DNA from: Pseudomonadota bacterium
Lineage (GTDB): Bacteria; BMS3Abin14
Direction: 5' to 3'
DNA: 5,677 nucleotides
Assembly (NCBI GenBank): GCA_030636965.1
Contig: DAOVVW010000086.1
Location: forward strand, 1 to 5,677
Below the pieces are notes generated by a model that saw only the letters and a list, made by a program, of their open reading frames with translations, did not search any database and was not told the origin of the DNA. Below are positions 1 to 5,677 of the stretch, piece by piece. Numbering within the stretch: the stretch's first letter is position 1; each line of letters begins with the position of its first letter. A program made the translations under genes and the position numbers.

Positions 1-11
1 AAGGAGTGAAG

Positions 12-416
12 ATGGTTAAATGGATGTTTATGAAGAGAAGGTTGGGCTTTTCCGATGAGGAAATGGAAAAGTTCAAAAGCGACCCCAGGAACGAGGATAT
101 TCTTGCCAGGGCCCCTGAGATGATGAAGAAAACCATAATCCTGGAGGTGGTTGAATCCAGCGGATGTAACAGCCAACATCGAGTCGGTGACCAGTTCAGG
201 TTCGATGCCTTCGGCAATCTGCTGACAGAAGGTCTGCCGGAGAAGGTGTGCATCTATGCTTTTGGTGCCGCCCAGAACCTCATTTACGCCGCTACAGAGC
301 TGCTCTTTGCAGATGCGGATCCTAATGAGATGAGGTTCAAGCGTACTGGATGCTTCGATGTGGGTCTCGAGTGCGAAGGCTGGGGCAAAGTAGTTCTTGA
401 ACTCCATGTGGAGTAA
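12..416 (+). CDS. small conserved cysteine-containing protein, TIGR04076-like, function unknown
   Basis: A 134-residue soluble protein of unknown function with no signal peptide or membrane segment. From about residue 41 it has a compact domain: a beta-strand-like stretch (TIILEVVES), then GCNSQHRVGDQF, which resembles the C-x(n)-GH-x-VGD motif I associate with the uncharacterised TIGR04076 group. A second cysteine follows (C80), and the C-terminal part is RTGCFDVGLECEGWGKV with C114 and C121. Four cysteines and a histidine could form a metal site or redox disulfides, but that is inference. The first 40 residues are charged and helical. I chose ATG at 12 because AAGGAG at 1-6 sits five bases upstream. 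An in-frame GTG at 6 overlaps that ribosome site and is unlikely to be used. The next gene follows after 51 bp on the same strand, so co-transcription is likely. The promoter lies outside the window. I am confident the gene is real and only moderately sure of the family. Confidence 0.8.
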   Translation: MVKWMFMKRRLGFSDEEMEKFKSDPRNEDILARAPEMMKKTIILEVVESSGCNSQHRVGDQFRFDAFGNLLTEGLPEKVCIYAFGAAQNLIYAATELLFADADPNEMRFKRTGCFDVGLECEGWGKVVLELHVE

Positions 417-467
417 AAGCCAAATTCGTCTCCTGAAATTGAACGGAAAACCTAAAAGGAGCATAAA

Positions 468-1214
468 ATGAAACTCAGCAAGAAGCAGAAGGATATGTGT
501 GACACAAGCCAGTGGGATTTTTCGAACCTTAGTGCCCTTTTTCTCAACTGTACCCTGAAAAAAACACCGGAGATGTCTCATACAGAGGGACTGATCAGAA
601 TCTCACGGGCCATCATGGAAAAAAACGGTGTCGGTGTCGAGGTGCTCCGTCCCGTGGATCACGACATTGCCAGCGGCGTCTATCCGGACATGACGGAACA
701 TGGGTGGGATACGGACGAATGGCCCGCGATCTACGAGAAGGTAAAAGCTGCCGACATCCTTGTCATCACGTCTCCCATCTGGCTTGGGGAAAAGTCTTCA
801 ATCAGTACGCAGGTTATAGAGAGGCTGTATTCTTCCTCCGGAGACCTTAACGAGAGTGGCCAGTATGCATACTACGGCCGGGTTGGCGGTTGTTTAATAA
901 CAGGTAACGAAGACGGAGCAAAGCACTGCGCCATGAACATTCTGTATTCACTGCAGCACCTGGGTTATGTTATTCCGCCCCAGGCTGACGCGGCCTGGCT
1001 TGGTGAGGCTGGCCCGGGACCCTCGTACCTCGATCCCGGTTCCGGTGGGCCGGAGAATGACTTTACCAACCGGAATACCACCTTCATGACATGGAACCTG
1101 ATGCACCTTGCCCGCATGATAAAGGATACTGGGGGAATTCCTGCCCACGGCAACCAGCGGTCTGAGTGGGAAGCCGGCTGCAGATTTGATCACCCTAATC
1201 CGGAATATAGATAG
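468..1214 (+). CDS. flavodoxin-fold NAD(P)H-dependent FMN reductase-like protein
   Basis: A 248-residue cytoplasmic protein with the flavodoxin-like fold used by FMN-binding oxidoreductases. After about 20 variable residues comes strand 1 plus a phosphate-binding loop (LSALFLNCTLKKTPEMSHTE, residues 21-40). Next is a strand and loop typical of the isoalloxazine-contact region (ADILVITSPIWLGEKSS, about 95-111), and then GGCLITGNEDGAKH (about 140-153), the third flavin-contact strand. A C-terminal segment includes GPGPSYLDPGSGG. Members are usually annotated as flavodoxin family protein or NAD(P)H-dependent oxidoreductase. The natural substrate is not known and cannot be read here. ATG at 468 has AAGGAG at 456-461, six bases away. 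It follows the small cysteine-containing gene by 51 bp and converges on the iron transporter operon. A role in reducing iron or flavins beside that transporter is conceivable but unsupported, since no Fur-like site is visible between 417 and 467. Confidence 0.88.
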   Translation: MKLSKKQKDMCDTSQWDFSNLSALFLNCTLKKTPEMSHTEGLIRISRAIMEKNGVGVEVLRPVDHDIASGVYPDMTEHGWDTDEWPAIYEKVKAADILVITSPIWLGEKSSISTQVIERLYSSSGDLNESGQYAYYGRVGGCLITGNEDGAKHCAMNILYSLQHLGYVIPPQADAAWLGEAGPGPSYLDPGSGGPENDFTNRNTTFMTWNLMHLARMIKDTGGIPAHGNQRSEWEAGCRFDHPNPEYR

Positions 1215-1229
1215 GGATAAAGCTGCTCG

Positions 1230-1243
1230 TAAGACTGGTCTTA
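1230..1243. repeat. 14-bp perfect inverted repeat in the convergent gap
   Basis: TAAGAC, two bases, then GTCTTA. It lies 16 bp after the stop of the flavodoxin-fold gene. As RNA it would give at most a five-pair stem with a four-base loop, and no T-run follows on either strand, so it is not a convincing intrinsic terminator. It could be a weak stem or a chance palindrome. Confidence 0.4.
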
Positions 1244-1248
1244 AAGTG

Positions 1249-1276
1249 GTTTCAAGTTTCAAGTCTCAGGTTTCAA
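1249..1276. repeat. four-copy heptamer tandem repeat (GTTTCAA type)
   Basis: Four adjacent 7-base units read GTTTCAA, GTTTCAA, GTCTCAG, GTTTCAA. Three are identical and the third differs at two positions. The tract fills the middle of the 93-bp gap between two convergent stop codons and codes for nothing on the expected strands. Heptamers of this GTTTCAA/TTGAAAC kind occur as short arrays in intergenic gaps of several bacterial groups as far as I recall. Their function is unknown and copy number tends to vary. Confidence 0.75.
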
Positions 1277-1307
1277 ATATGGTCAATAAAAAGGGGGCTG
1301 TCCTCGA

Positions 1308-2345
1308 TTAAAACAGAACCAGGTCGGTGACCTCGGCTCTTATACCGATGTGGGATCCAATTGGATGCTTGTGGTGGCTGGGAACAAGTGAAAGCACTTT
1401 CTCACCGCCCGGTAGGAGCAGAGTATATAATATGCTCGCTCCCCTGAAAGCCTTGTCAACAACCTGTGCTTTCTGAGGGCTGTCATCTTCGTGTACCGCA
1501 TCCTCAGGGCGGATTAGAATTTTTGCGGTCTTTCCACCCGGTACGGGACCAACGGTTTCACCGTCAAGAGTTCCCAGGGCAGTTTCCACCTTGCCATTAC
1601 TGTTGATGACTGCTGGCAGCAGTACGCCGTCTCCCACAAAATCTGCCACAATAAGGCTGTTGGGCCGGTGATACAGGTTATATGCGCTGTCCCACTGTAT
1701 TATTTTGCCCTCGTACATCACACCGATCTCGTCGGCCATGGCGAAAGCCTCGCTCTGATTGTGTGTAACCATTAATGCTGTTGCGCCACTTTCTTTAAGT
1801 ATCTTTCTGACACTCAGCGACAGGCTTTCCCTGAGAGTTGCGTCCAGATTGGAGAAGGGCTCGTCCATGAGCAGTAGATCTGGTCCGGGGGCAAGGGAAC
1901 GGGCAAGGGCCACACGTTGCTGTTGGCCACCCGACAGTTCGTGAGGATAACGTTCTGAGATACGATCCAGATCCATCTTCTCTAGAAGTTCTGACACGAG
2001 TGTCAATTTCCGGGCCTTGTTGTCGGTCTTCAAACCGAAGGCGACGTTGTCGAAAACAGTAAGGTGCGGGAACAGGGCATAATCCTGAAAGACCATGCCA
2101 ATGCGACGTTTCTCCGGAGGGACCGAAAGCCCGTTTCGTGATACTGATTTACCGTGAAGCATGATCTCTCCTGACAGTATCTTCTCGAAGCCCGCGATGG
2201 TTCTGAGTACAGATGTTTTGCCGCACCCGCTGGGCCCAAGCAAACAACCGATCTGGCCCTTTTTCAGGGTAAGGAAGAGGTTCCTGATAACCAGGTTCTT
2301 GCCATATGCCTGATAGATATCTTTCATTTCAAGGAGTGGTTCCAT
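1308..2345 (-). CDS. fbpC: iron(III) ABC transporter ATP-binding protein (FbpC-type)
   Basis: Cytoplasmic ATPase subunit that powers ferric-iron import. Counting from the chosen start (345 aa), all ABC motifs are present: Walker A GPSGCGKTS at about 37-45, Q-loop in VFQDYALFPH (Q87), signature LSGGQQQR at about 127-134, Walker B LLLMDEP ending near 153, D-loop SNLD, and the H-loop histidine in VTHNQSEA (H195). After about residue 230 comes a C-terminal TOBE-like regulatory region with the usual ILIRPEDAV stretch (about 276-284). Length matches the FbpC/PotA/CysA-type group, and the neighbouring permease and binding protein point to iron. I chose the ATG at 2345 because GGAG (2350-2353) lies four bases upstream and the protein then begins at the family-typical MEPLLEMKDIYQAYG. 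An ATG at 2378 would add 11 residues and overlap the permease stop by 8 bp, but has only a weak ribosome site. It is the last gene of the operon. Confidence 0.93.
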   Translation of the reverse strand: MEPLLEMKDIYQAYGKNLVIRNLFLTLKKGQIGCLLGPSGCGKTSVLRTIAGFEKILSGEIMLHGKSVSRNGLSVPPEKRRIGMVFQDYALFPHLTVFDNVAFGLKTDNKARKLTLVSELLEKMDLDRISERYPHELSGGQQQRVALARSLAPGPDLLLMDEPFSNLDATLRESLSLSVRKILKESGATALMVTHNQSEAFAMADEIGVMYEGKIIQWDSAYNLYHRPNSLIVADFVGDGVLLPAVINSNGKVETALGTLDGETVGPVPGGKTAKILIRPEDAVHEDDSPQKAQVVDKAFRGASILYTLLLPGGEKVLSLVPSHHKHPIGSHIGIRAEVTDLVLF

Positions 2346-2370
2346 TAGACTCCCTTTTGGACAAACTTCA

Positions 2371-4029
2371 TTAGTCATCCGCCTGTCGGGTTAATAATGC
2401 AACTGGTATTATCCCCACCAATATCAACGTAAGAGCTGGCAGGGCTGCTCGTTCCCACTCACCCTCGGAGGTCAACTCGAATATTTTCACCGCCAGCGTA
2501 TCCCACCCAAAGGGGCGGGTCATGAGAGTTATGGGCATTTCCTTCATGACATCAACGAAGACCAGAGCAGCTGCAGAGAATAGTCCTCCCTTCAGGATAG
2601 GAAGATGAATTCTGTAGAGCATAGGAAGCCCCTTTGACCCCAGGGTCCTGGCTGATTCGTCGATACTTCTTGTAATGCGGCGCATGGAGCTATCGATGGA
2701 GTTGAATCCCGGTGCCATGAAACGGACTATGTACGCTGCCACCATTACAAAAATGGTTCCCTGCAGGACAGGGCCCGGCTCGACATTCAGGAGCGCTCCG
2801 GCCACACTTGCCAAAAACCCGTCTGCAGCGGCAACGGGTATGAATATTCCGATAGCCAGCACTGTTCCCGGCAAGGCGTAACCCATTGTGCAGATGCGTG
2901 TAAGAATGCTGCTGAGGATATCCGGATGATGCCTGCCGGCGTATGAAAGGATCAGGGCAAGGAGGCAGATGATTGCAGCGGTTATTATACCCAACACAAG
3001 GGAATGGCCAAGAAAATCGAAGTACCGACTGCTGAACTCGTATCTGAAGCTTGCCGTAGTCCAGAGAATGAGCTGTATAACAGGAACTACAAAAGATACG
3101 AACAGAATGAGGAAGGCGTACGAAACCGCAAAAACCTTCATGGCTCCTCTCAGATGCAGCCGTTCCTTTCTAAAAGCGTCACGCCCCATGGAGGTGAACT
3201 GCATTCTTGAACGCAGGCTGTTCTCTATGCCCAGGATGATGAGGGCGAAGACGACCAGAATGGAGGAGAGCTGAGCAGCGGCGGTTAGAGAAAAGAATCC
3301 GAACCAGGCCTTGTAAATAGCGGTAGTGAAAGTATCGTAATTGAATATGGATACGGCTCCGAAATCAGCAAGAACTTCCATGAGAACAAGCATCAGACCC
3401 CCGGCGATCCACGGCCTTGCCATGGGTAGCGCCACCTTAAAGAACCCTTCTGTTTTGGTGTGCCCCAGACTCTGGGCCGCCTCCAGAGCCCTTTTCCCCT
3501 GGGTGGAGAAGGCATCTCTGGCAAGGAGATAGACGTAAGGGTACAGGGACAGCGACATCACGAAAATAACCCCCCAGGAGGATCTGAAACCGGACAGGGT
3601 GGGCAGCGAATGCTGTCTGAGGAGGATCTGCAGTGGGCTGGAATAATCCAGCATTCCGAGAAATACAAAAGCCAGCACATATGTGGGAAAGGCCAGCGGC
3701 AGAAAAAGGGACCAGGTAAAGAATTTCCTGCCGGGAAATTCGCATACAGCCGTAAGCCACGCCAGGCTGACCCCGAGAATCGCAGTGACGGTCCCGACTC
3801 CGATGGCGAGCTTGAGAGTATTGATGATGAGGTCGGTGAGGAGGGTCTGGGAAAGGTGTCTCCACACATCCCCGGCCGGCTTGGTAAAAGAAAGAAGAAT
3901 GATTGACAGCGGAATCATGACAGCCGCTGCAAACAGTGCTGCAAAGAGCCTCCACGCGCTTGGCCTTGCAGGGAGGAGATTTGAGCCCAGCCTCCTGATG
4001 ATCATAGTTTCTGTCCTGGATGATGGCAT
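2371..4029 (-). CDS. fbpB: iron(III) ABC transporter permease, fused two-domain (FbpB-type)
   Basis: Inner-membrane permease of 552 residues in which two binding-protein-dependent permease domains are fused, so one chain can form the whole channel. About twelve hydrophobic segments are visible, roughly six per half (for example near 27-49, 68-92, 104-126, 150-170, 298-325, 341-365, 420-440, 480-500 and 528-547). Each half carries the cytoplasmic EAA loop that docks on the ATPase: EAAQSLGHTKTEGFFKVALP from residue 183, and ESARTLGSKG...LPILKGG from residue 458. Spacing of the two loops and total length fit FbpB/FutB and the related ThiP. The start at 4029 lies 11 bp after the binding-protein stop, with AAAAGG about seven bases upstream and overlapping that stop, which suggests translational coupling. 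An ATG at 4005 with AGGA eight bases upstream is an alternative start that would remove eight residues. Confidence 0.93.
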   Translation of the reverse strand: MPSSRTETMIIRRLGSNLLPARPSAWRLFAALFAAAVMIPLSIILLSFTKPAGDVWRHLSQTLLTDLIINTLKLAIGVGTVTAILGVSLAWLTAVCEFPGRKFFTWSLFLPLAFPTYVLAFVFLGMLDYSSPLQILLRQHSLPTLSGFRSSWGVIFVMSLSLYPYVYLLARDAFSTQGKRALEAAQSLGHTKTEGFFKVALPMARPWIAGGLMLVLMEVLADFGAVSIFNYDTFTTAIYKAWFGFFSLTAAAQLSSILVVFALIILGIENSLRSRMQFTSMGRDAFRKERLHLRGAMKVFAVSYAFLILFVSFVVPVIQLILWTTASFRYEFSSRYFDFLGHSLVLGIITAAIICLLALILSYAGRHHPDILSSILTRICTMGYALPGTVLAIGIFIPVAAADGFLASVAGALLNVEPGPVLQGTIFVMVAAYIVRFMAPGFNSIDSSMRRITRSIDESARTLGSKGLPMLYRIHLPILKGGLFSAAALVFVDVMKEMPITLMTRPFGWDTLAVKIFELTSEGEWERAALPALTLILVGIIPVALLTRQADD

Positions 4030-4040
4030 GGTTTTGCCTT

Positions 4041-5048
4041 TTACCTGTATCCTGCCCTGTCCATCAGCCTTATCGCTTCAGCTTGTAATTCGCCGCCCCT
4101 GGAAACGTTTATGAGGTTCTCCCTGAAGGACCCCCAGCTCTTTACAATGGAATGGAGCTTCGCGTCACTGTGAACAGGATATTCCATATTAGAATCGGCA
4201 AATATCGTTTGCGCAGCAGGCGTTGAAAGCCACTCCAGGAGCTTCATAGCCTTACCCCTGTGTCTGGCGTGTGTGGTCACTCCTGCGCCGGAGATGTTTA
4301 CGTGTACACCGTTGCCGTCCTGGTCGGGCCAGAAGAGGGCGAGGGGAAGGCCGGGCTTCTTCTTCATCAGCCGCCCGAAATAGTAAGTGTTAATAATACC
4401 TACGTCGCCCTGCCCAGCTGCGATCGACTCTAGAACCTTGGTATCCGAAGAGAAGGGTTCGGTGGAAAGGTTATGGACCCATGATCTGATGATATCCTCG
4501 GTTTTTTCGAGTCCGTGCTCGACGATTAACATCGCCGTCAGAGACTGATTGTAAACTTTCTTGGATGTTCTCAGGATCAGCCTGCCTTTCCATTTTGGAC
4601 TGCCTAGATCCTCATATGTTGACAGCTCCTCCGGGGATACACGGTCTGTGTTGTAGGCGATGGTTCTCGCCCGTACCGACAGCCCGAACCATCGGTTTCC
4701 AGGATCCCGCAGATGGGAGGGGATGTTTTTCTCAAGCACTCTGGATTTTACAGGTTGGAAAAGACCCTCATCGGCAGCGTGCCATAGATTCCCCGCGTCA
4801 ACAGTCAGCAGGATATCAGCCCGGGTCCGGGACCCTTCCGCCTTTATCCTCTGCATCAGGGCGCCCGCATTGCCCGTGATGTACCTGACTTTGGTTCCCG
4901 TCTCCTTTGTATACAGATCAAAGAGGGGCTTTATCAGATGCTCTTTCCTTGCCGAATAGACCACGACTTCATCTGCAAATGTTGAAGGGATAACTCCCAG
5001 TGTGACTATCGCGACCATGATCAACATGGCGATGTACTTTCCAGTCAT
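4041..5048 (-). CDS. fbpA: periplasmic iron(III)-binding protein (FbpA/FutA-type)
   Basis: A 335-residue extracytoplasmic binding protein that captures ferric iron and delivers it to the permease. Residues 1-25 form a Sec signal: a short basic start, a hydrophobic core (IAMLIMVAIVTLGVI), and a likely cleavage site after STFA. There is no lipobox cysteine, so the product should be free in the periplasm. The mature protein starts DEVVVYSAR. The YSAR tyrosine (Y31) and the adjacent pair Y222-Y223 in INTYYFGRL match positions where FbpA/FutA proteins hold Fe3+ through tyrosines. Other family hallmarks are GSRTRADILLTVDAGNLW, a domain-crossing stretch near WFGLSVRARTIAYN, and NISGAGVTTHARH. ATG at 5048 has AAAGGGG at 5054-5060, five bases away. 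It leads the transporter operon and lies 18 bp below a Fur-box-like operator. A thiamine or other oxyanion ligand is less likely given the tyrosine pair and the fur neighbour. Confidence 0.92.
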   Translation of the reverse strand: MTGKYIAMLIMVAIVTLGVIPSTFADEVVVYSARKEHLIKPLFDLYTKETGTKVRYITGNAGALMQRIKAEGSRTRADILLTVDAGNLWHAADEGLFQPVKSRVLEKNIPSHLRDPGNRWFGLSVRARTIAYNTDRVSPEELSTYEDLGSPKWKGRLILRTSKKVYNQSLTAMLIVEHGLEKTEDIIRSWVHNLSTEPFSSDTKVLESIAAGQGDVGIINTYYFGRLMKKKPGLPLALFWPDQDGNGVHVNISGAGVTTHARHRGKAMKLLEWLSTPAAQTIFADSNMEYPVHSDAKLHSIVKSWGSFRENLINVSRGGELQAEAIRLMDRAGYR

Positions 5049-5065
5049 ATTTTCCCCTTTATGTT

Positions 5066-5084
5066 GATTATGGTTTCCATTATC
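5066..5084 (-). promoter_or_regulatory. Fur-box-like operator of the iron transporter operon
   Basis: On the - strand this 19-bp site reads GATAATGGAAACCATAATC and matches the classical Fur box GATAATGATAATCATTATC at 15 of 19 positions by direct count. It sits inside a larger inverted repeat (5064-5086) of two 10-bp arms around three bases, with one mismatched pair. It lies 17 bp upstream of the binding-protein ATG. A possible promoter is TTGAAA (5092-5097) with CATAAT (5067-5072), but the 19-bp spacing is long and would leave a very short leader, so the promoter assignment is uncertain. Binding here would block polymerase. Confidence 0.8.
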
Positions 5085-5117
5085 AATTGGTTTTCAAAAA
5101 AATATACCTAACAGCTG

Positions 5118-5546
5118 CTATTCACTACTACATTCGGCGCACAGGCCGTAAAGTACCATCTTATGCCGATAGAGCCTGAACCCGTGTCTTTTTGCCAGAT
5201 CCTCCTGGAGTTCTTCAATAACAGAATCCACTACCTCGACGTGAATGCCGCACTGCTCACAGATAAGATGGTCATGATGCTCGTGTCCCAACTTTTGCTC
5301 ATATCGAACAATTCCATCGCCGAAGTCCACCGAACGGGCAAGGCCCGCATCTACCAGAAGCTTCATCGTTCTGTAGATGGTGGCTTGGCCTATGGAGGGA
5401 TCGTCTCGCTTGATAAGGTCGTACAACTCCTCAGAGGATGAGTGGCCTGCGCTCTTTAGGAAAGCATTAAGTATCAATACCCTCTGAGGAGTTAATTTGA
5501 GCCCTTTGTTCGCAAGAAAGCGTTCAAGCGCTAATCTGGCAGTGAT
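5118..5546 (-). CDS. fur: Fur-family ferric uptake regulator, apparent non-canonical ATC start
   Basis: Iron-responsive repressor of 142 residues when read from 5546, a normal Fur length. The N-terminal winged-helix half runs ERFLANKGLKLTPQRVLIL (about 8-26), GHSSSEELYDLI (34-45) and the recognition-helix region SIGQATIYRTMKLLVDAGL (51-69). The dimerisation and metal half has HEHHDH (88-93), the zinc pair CEQC (C96, C99), H121, H128 and a second pair CAEC (C136, C139), the pattern of zinc-containing Fur/PerR proteins. The frame has no ATG or GTG upstream of the core and meets a stop at 5592-5594. GGAGG at 5553-5557 lies six bases before an ATC at 5544-5546, so I place the start there. A TTG at 5475-5477 would delete the first helix and LTPQR, and its ribosome site is badly spaced. 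Iron rather than zinc or peroxide sensing is inferred from the two Fur boxes and the adjacent iron transporter. Confidence 0.9.
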   Translation of the reverse strand: MTARLALERFLANKGLKLTPQRVLILNAFLKSAGHSSSEELYDLIKRDDPSIGQATIYRTMKLLVDAGLARSVDFGDGIVRYEQKLGHEHHDHLICEQCGIHVEVVDSVIEELQEDLAKRHGFRLYRHKMVLYGLCAECSSE

Positions 5547-5552
5547 AAGCAG

Positions 5553-5557
5553 CCTCC
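5553..5557 (-). promoter_or_regulatory. Shine-Dalgarno site that sets the fur start
   Basis: GGAGG on the - strand, six bases upstream of the ATC codon that begins the full-length Fur frame. It is the best ribosome site in the fur leader. An ATG at 5557-5559 overlaps it but is in another frame, has no ribosome site of its own, and meets TGA after 11 codons (5524-5526). Confidence 0.7.
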
Positions 5558-5560
5558 ATA

Positions 5561-5579
5561 GAAAATGATAGTCATTATC
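5561..5579 (-). promoter_or_regulatory. Fur box in the fur leader (autoregulation)
   Basis: On the - strand the site reads GATAATGACTATCATTTTC, matching the classical 19-bp Fur box at 16 of 19 positions by direct count. The core is a 7-1-7 inverted repeat (TGATAAT, G, ACTATCA) with one mismatch. It lies just downstream of the expected transcription start and just upstream of the GGAGG ribosome site, so bound Fur would block initiation or early elongation. It shares the 10-mer ATTGATAATG with the operator of the transporter operon. Confidence 0.87.
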
Positions 5580-5590
5580 AATCGATTGTA

Positions 5591-5618
5591 ATTATAATAT
5601 TTTCTTCCCGGTTGTCAA
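5591..5618 (-). promoter_or_regulatory. consensus sigma70-type promoter of fur
   Basis: On the - strand, TTGACA (5613-5618) and TATAAT (5591-5596) are separated by 16 bp. Both hexamers match the sigma70 consensus exactly. Transcription should start near 5583-5585, giving a leader of about 40 bases to the ATC. The -10 element contains the in-frame stop (TAA, 5592-5594), so no upstream Fur start can lie on this transcript. Confidence 0.88.
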
Positions 5619-5677
5619 GTCCCAACATCTTGGAACTTAAACAGCAGCTGCCAATGTCGGTATGCAGTACTTAAACT

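Noticed and set aside
948..1262. Open frames on the - strand opposite the flavodoxin-fold gene
   Set aside because: Low-complexity, basic and proline-rich translations with no recognisable domain, lying wholly or mostly over a well-supported gene on the other strand.
1285..1305. Possible intrinsic terminator for the transporter operon on the - strand (GAGGACAGCCCCCTTTTT)
   Set aside because: There is a T-run, but the best stem is about four pairs including a G-T wobble, too weak to call.
3437..3955. Long open frames of both strands inside the permease gene (up to 172 codons)
   Set aside because: They overlap the permease, whose hydrophobic segments and two EAA loops are unmistakable. Their own translations have unnatural composition and no motif.
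5088..5120. Possible fur terminator: CAGCTG palindrome followed by a run of seven T on the - strand
   Set aside because: The palindrome has no loop and is separated from the T-run by several bases. No stable hairpin can be drawn, and the T-run may simply belong to the AT-rich promoter region.
5118..5477. Fur as a 119-residue protein starting at TTG
   Set aside because: This start drops the first helix and the conserved LTPQR, which are clearly encoded upstream in the same frame. Its AGAGGG is only two bases from the TTG.
5626..5677. Sequence upstream of the fur promoter
   Set aside because: Only 52 bases with no open frame, repeat or operator I can recognise. The window ends before any neighbouring gene can be judged.

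Overview
The window holds six genes in two converging groups. Two genes lie on the + strand (12-416 and 468-1214). Four lie on the - strand (5546 down to 1308), and these form a self-contained iron-uptake locus: a Fur-family regulator, then a periplasmic ferric-iron binding protein, a fused two-domain permease and an ABC ATPase of the FbpABC/FutABC type. The two groups meet tail to tail in a 93-bp gap that carries a short heptamer tandem repeat and a small palindrome.

The organism looks like a diderm (Gram-negative) bacterium. The binding protein has a Sec signal with an AxA-like cleavage site and no lipobox cysteine, whereas Gram-positive binding proteins are usually lipoproteins. Base composition looks roughly balanced, Shine-Dalgarno sites are strong, and the small cysteine-containing protein and the flavodoxin-fold protein are of a kind I associate with anaerobes such as Desulfobacterota. 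That taxonomic guess is weak.

Layout. 12-416: small conserved protein of unknown function, resembling the TIGR04076 group. 468-1214: flavodoxin-fold NAD(P)H-dependent FMN reductase-like protein. 1215-1307: convergent intergenic gap. 1308-2345 (-): ATPase. 2371-4029 (-): permease. 4041-5048 (-): ferric-iron binding protein. 5049-5117: regulatory gap with a Fur-box-like operator. 5118-5546 (-): fur. 5547-5625: fur control region, with a fully consensus sigma70-type promoter (TTGACA, 16 bp, TATAAT) followed at once by a second Fur box. 5626-5677: nothing recognised.

How it works together: with iron plentiful, Fe-Fur would bind both operators, repressing its own gene and the transporter operon. 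When iron falls, the transporter is made, ferric iron is captured in the periplasm and imported at the cost of ATP. This is a well-known kind of circuit. The unusual point is how fur starts. The reading frame of a complete, normal-length Fur has no ATG, GTG or TTG at its N-terminus. A perfect GGAGG stands six bases before an ATC codon, so fur either starts at a non-canonical AUC or the sequence carries a one-base error or mutation there. I see no mobile element, CRISPR array, tRNA or rRNA, and no evidence of an undescribed multi-gene system.
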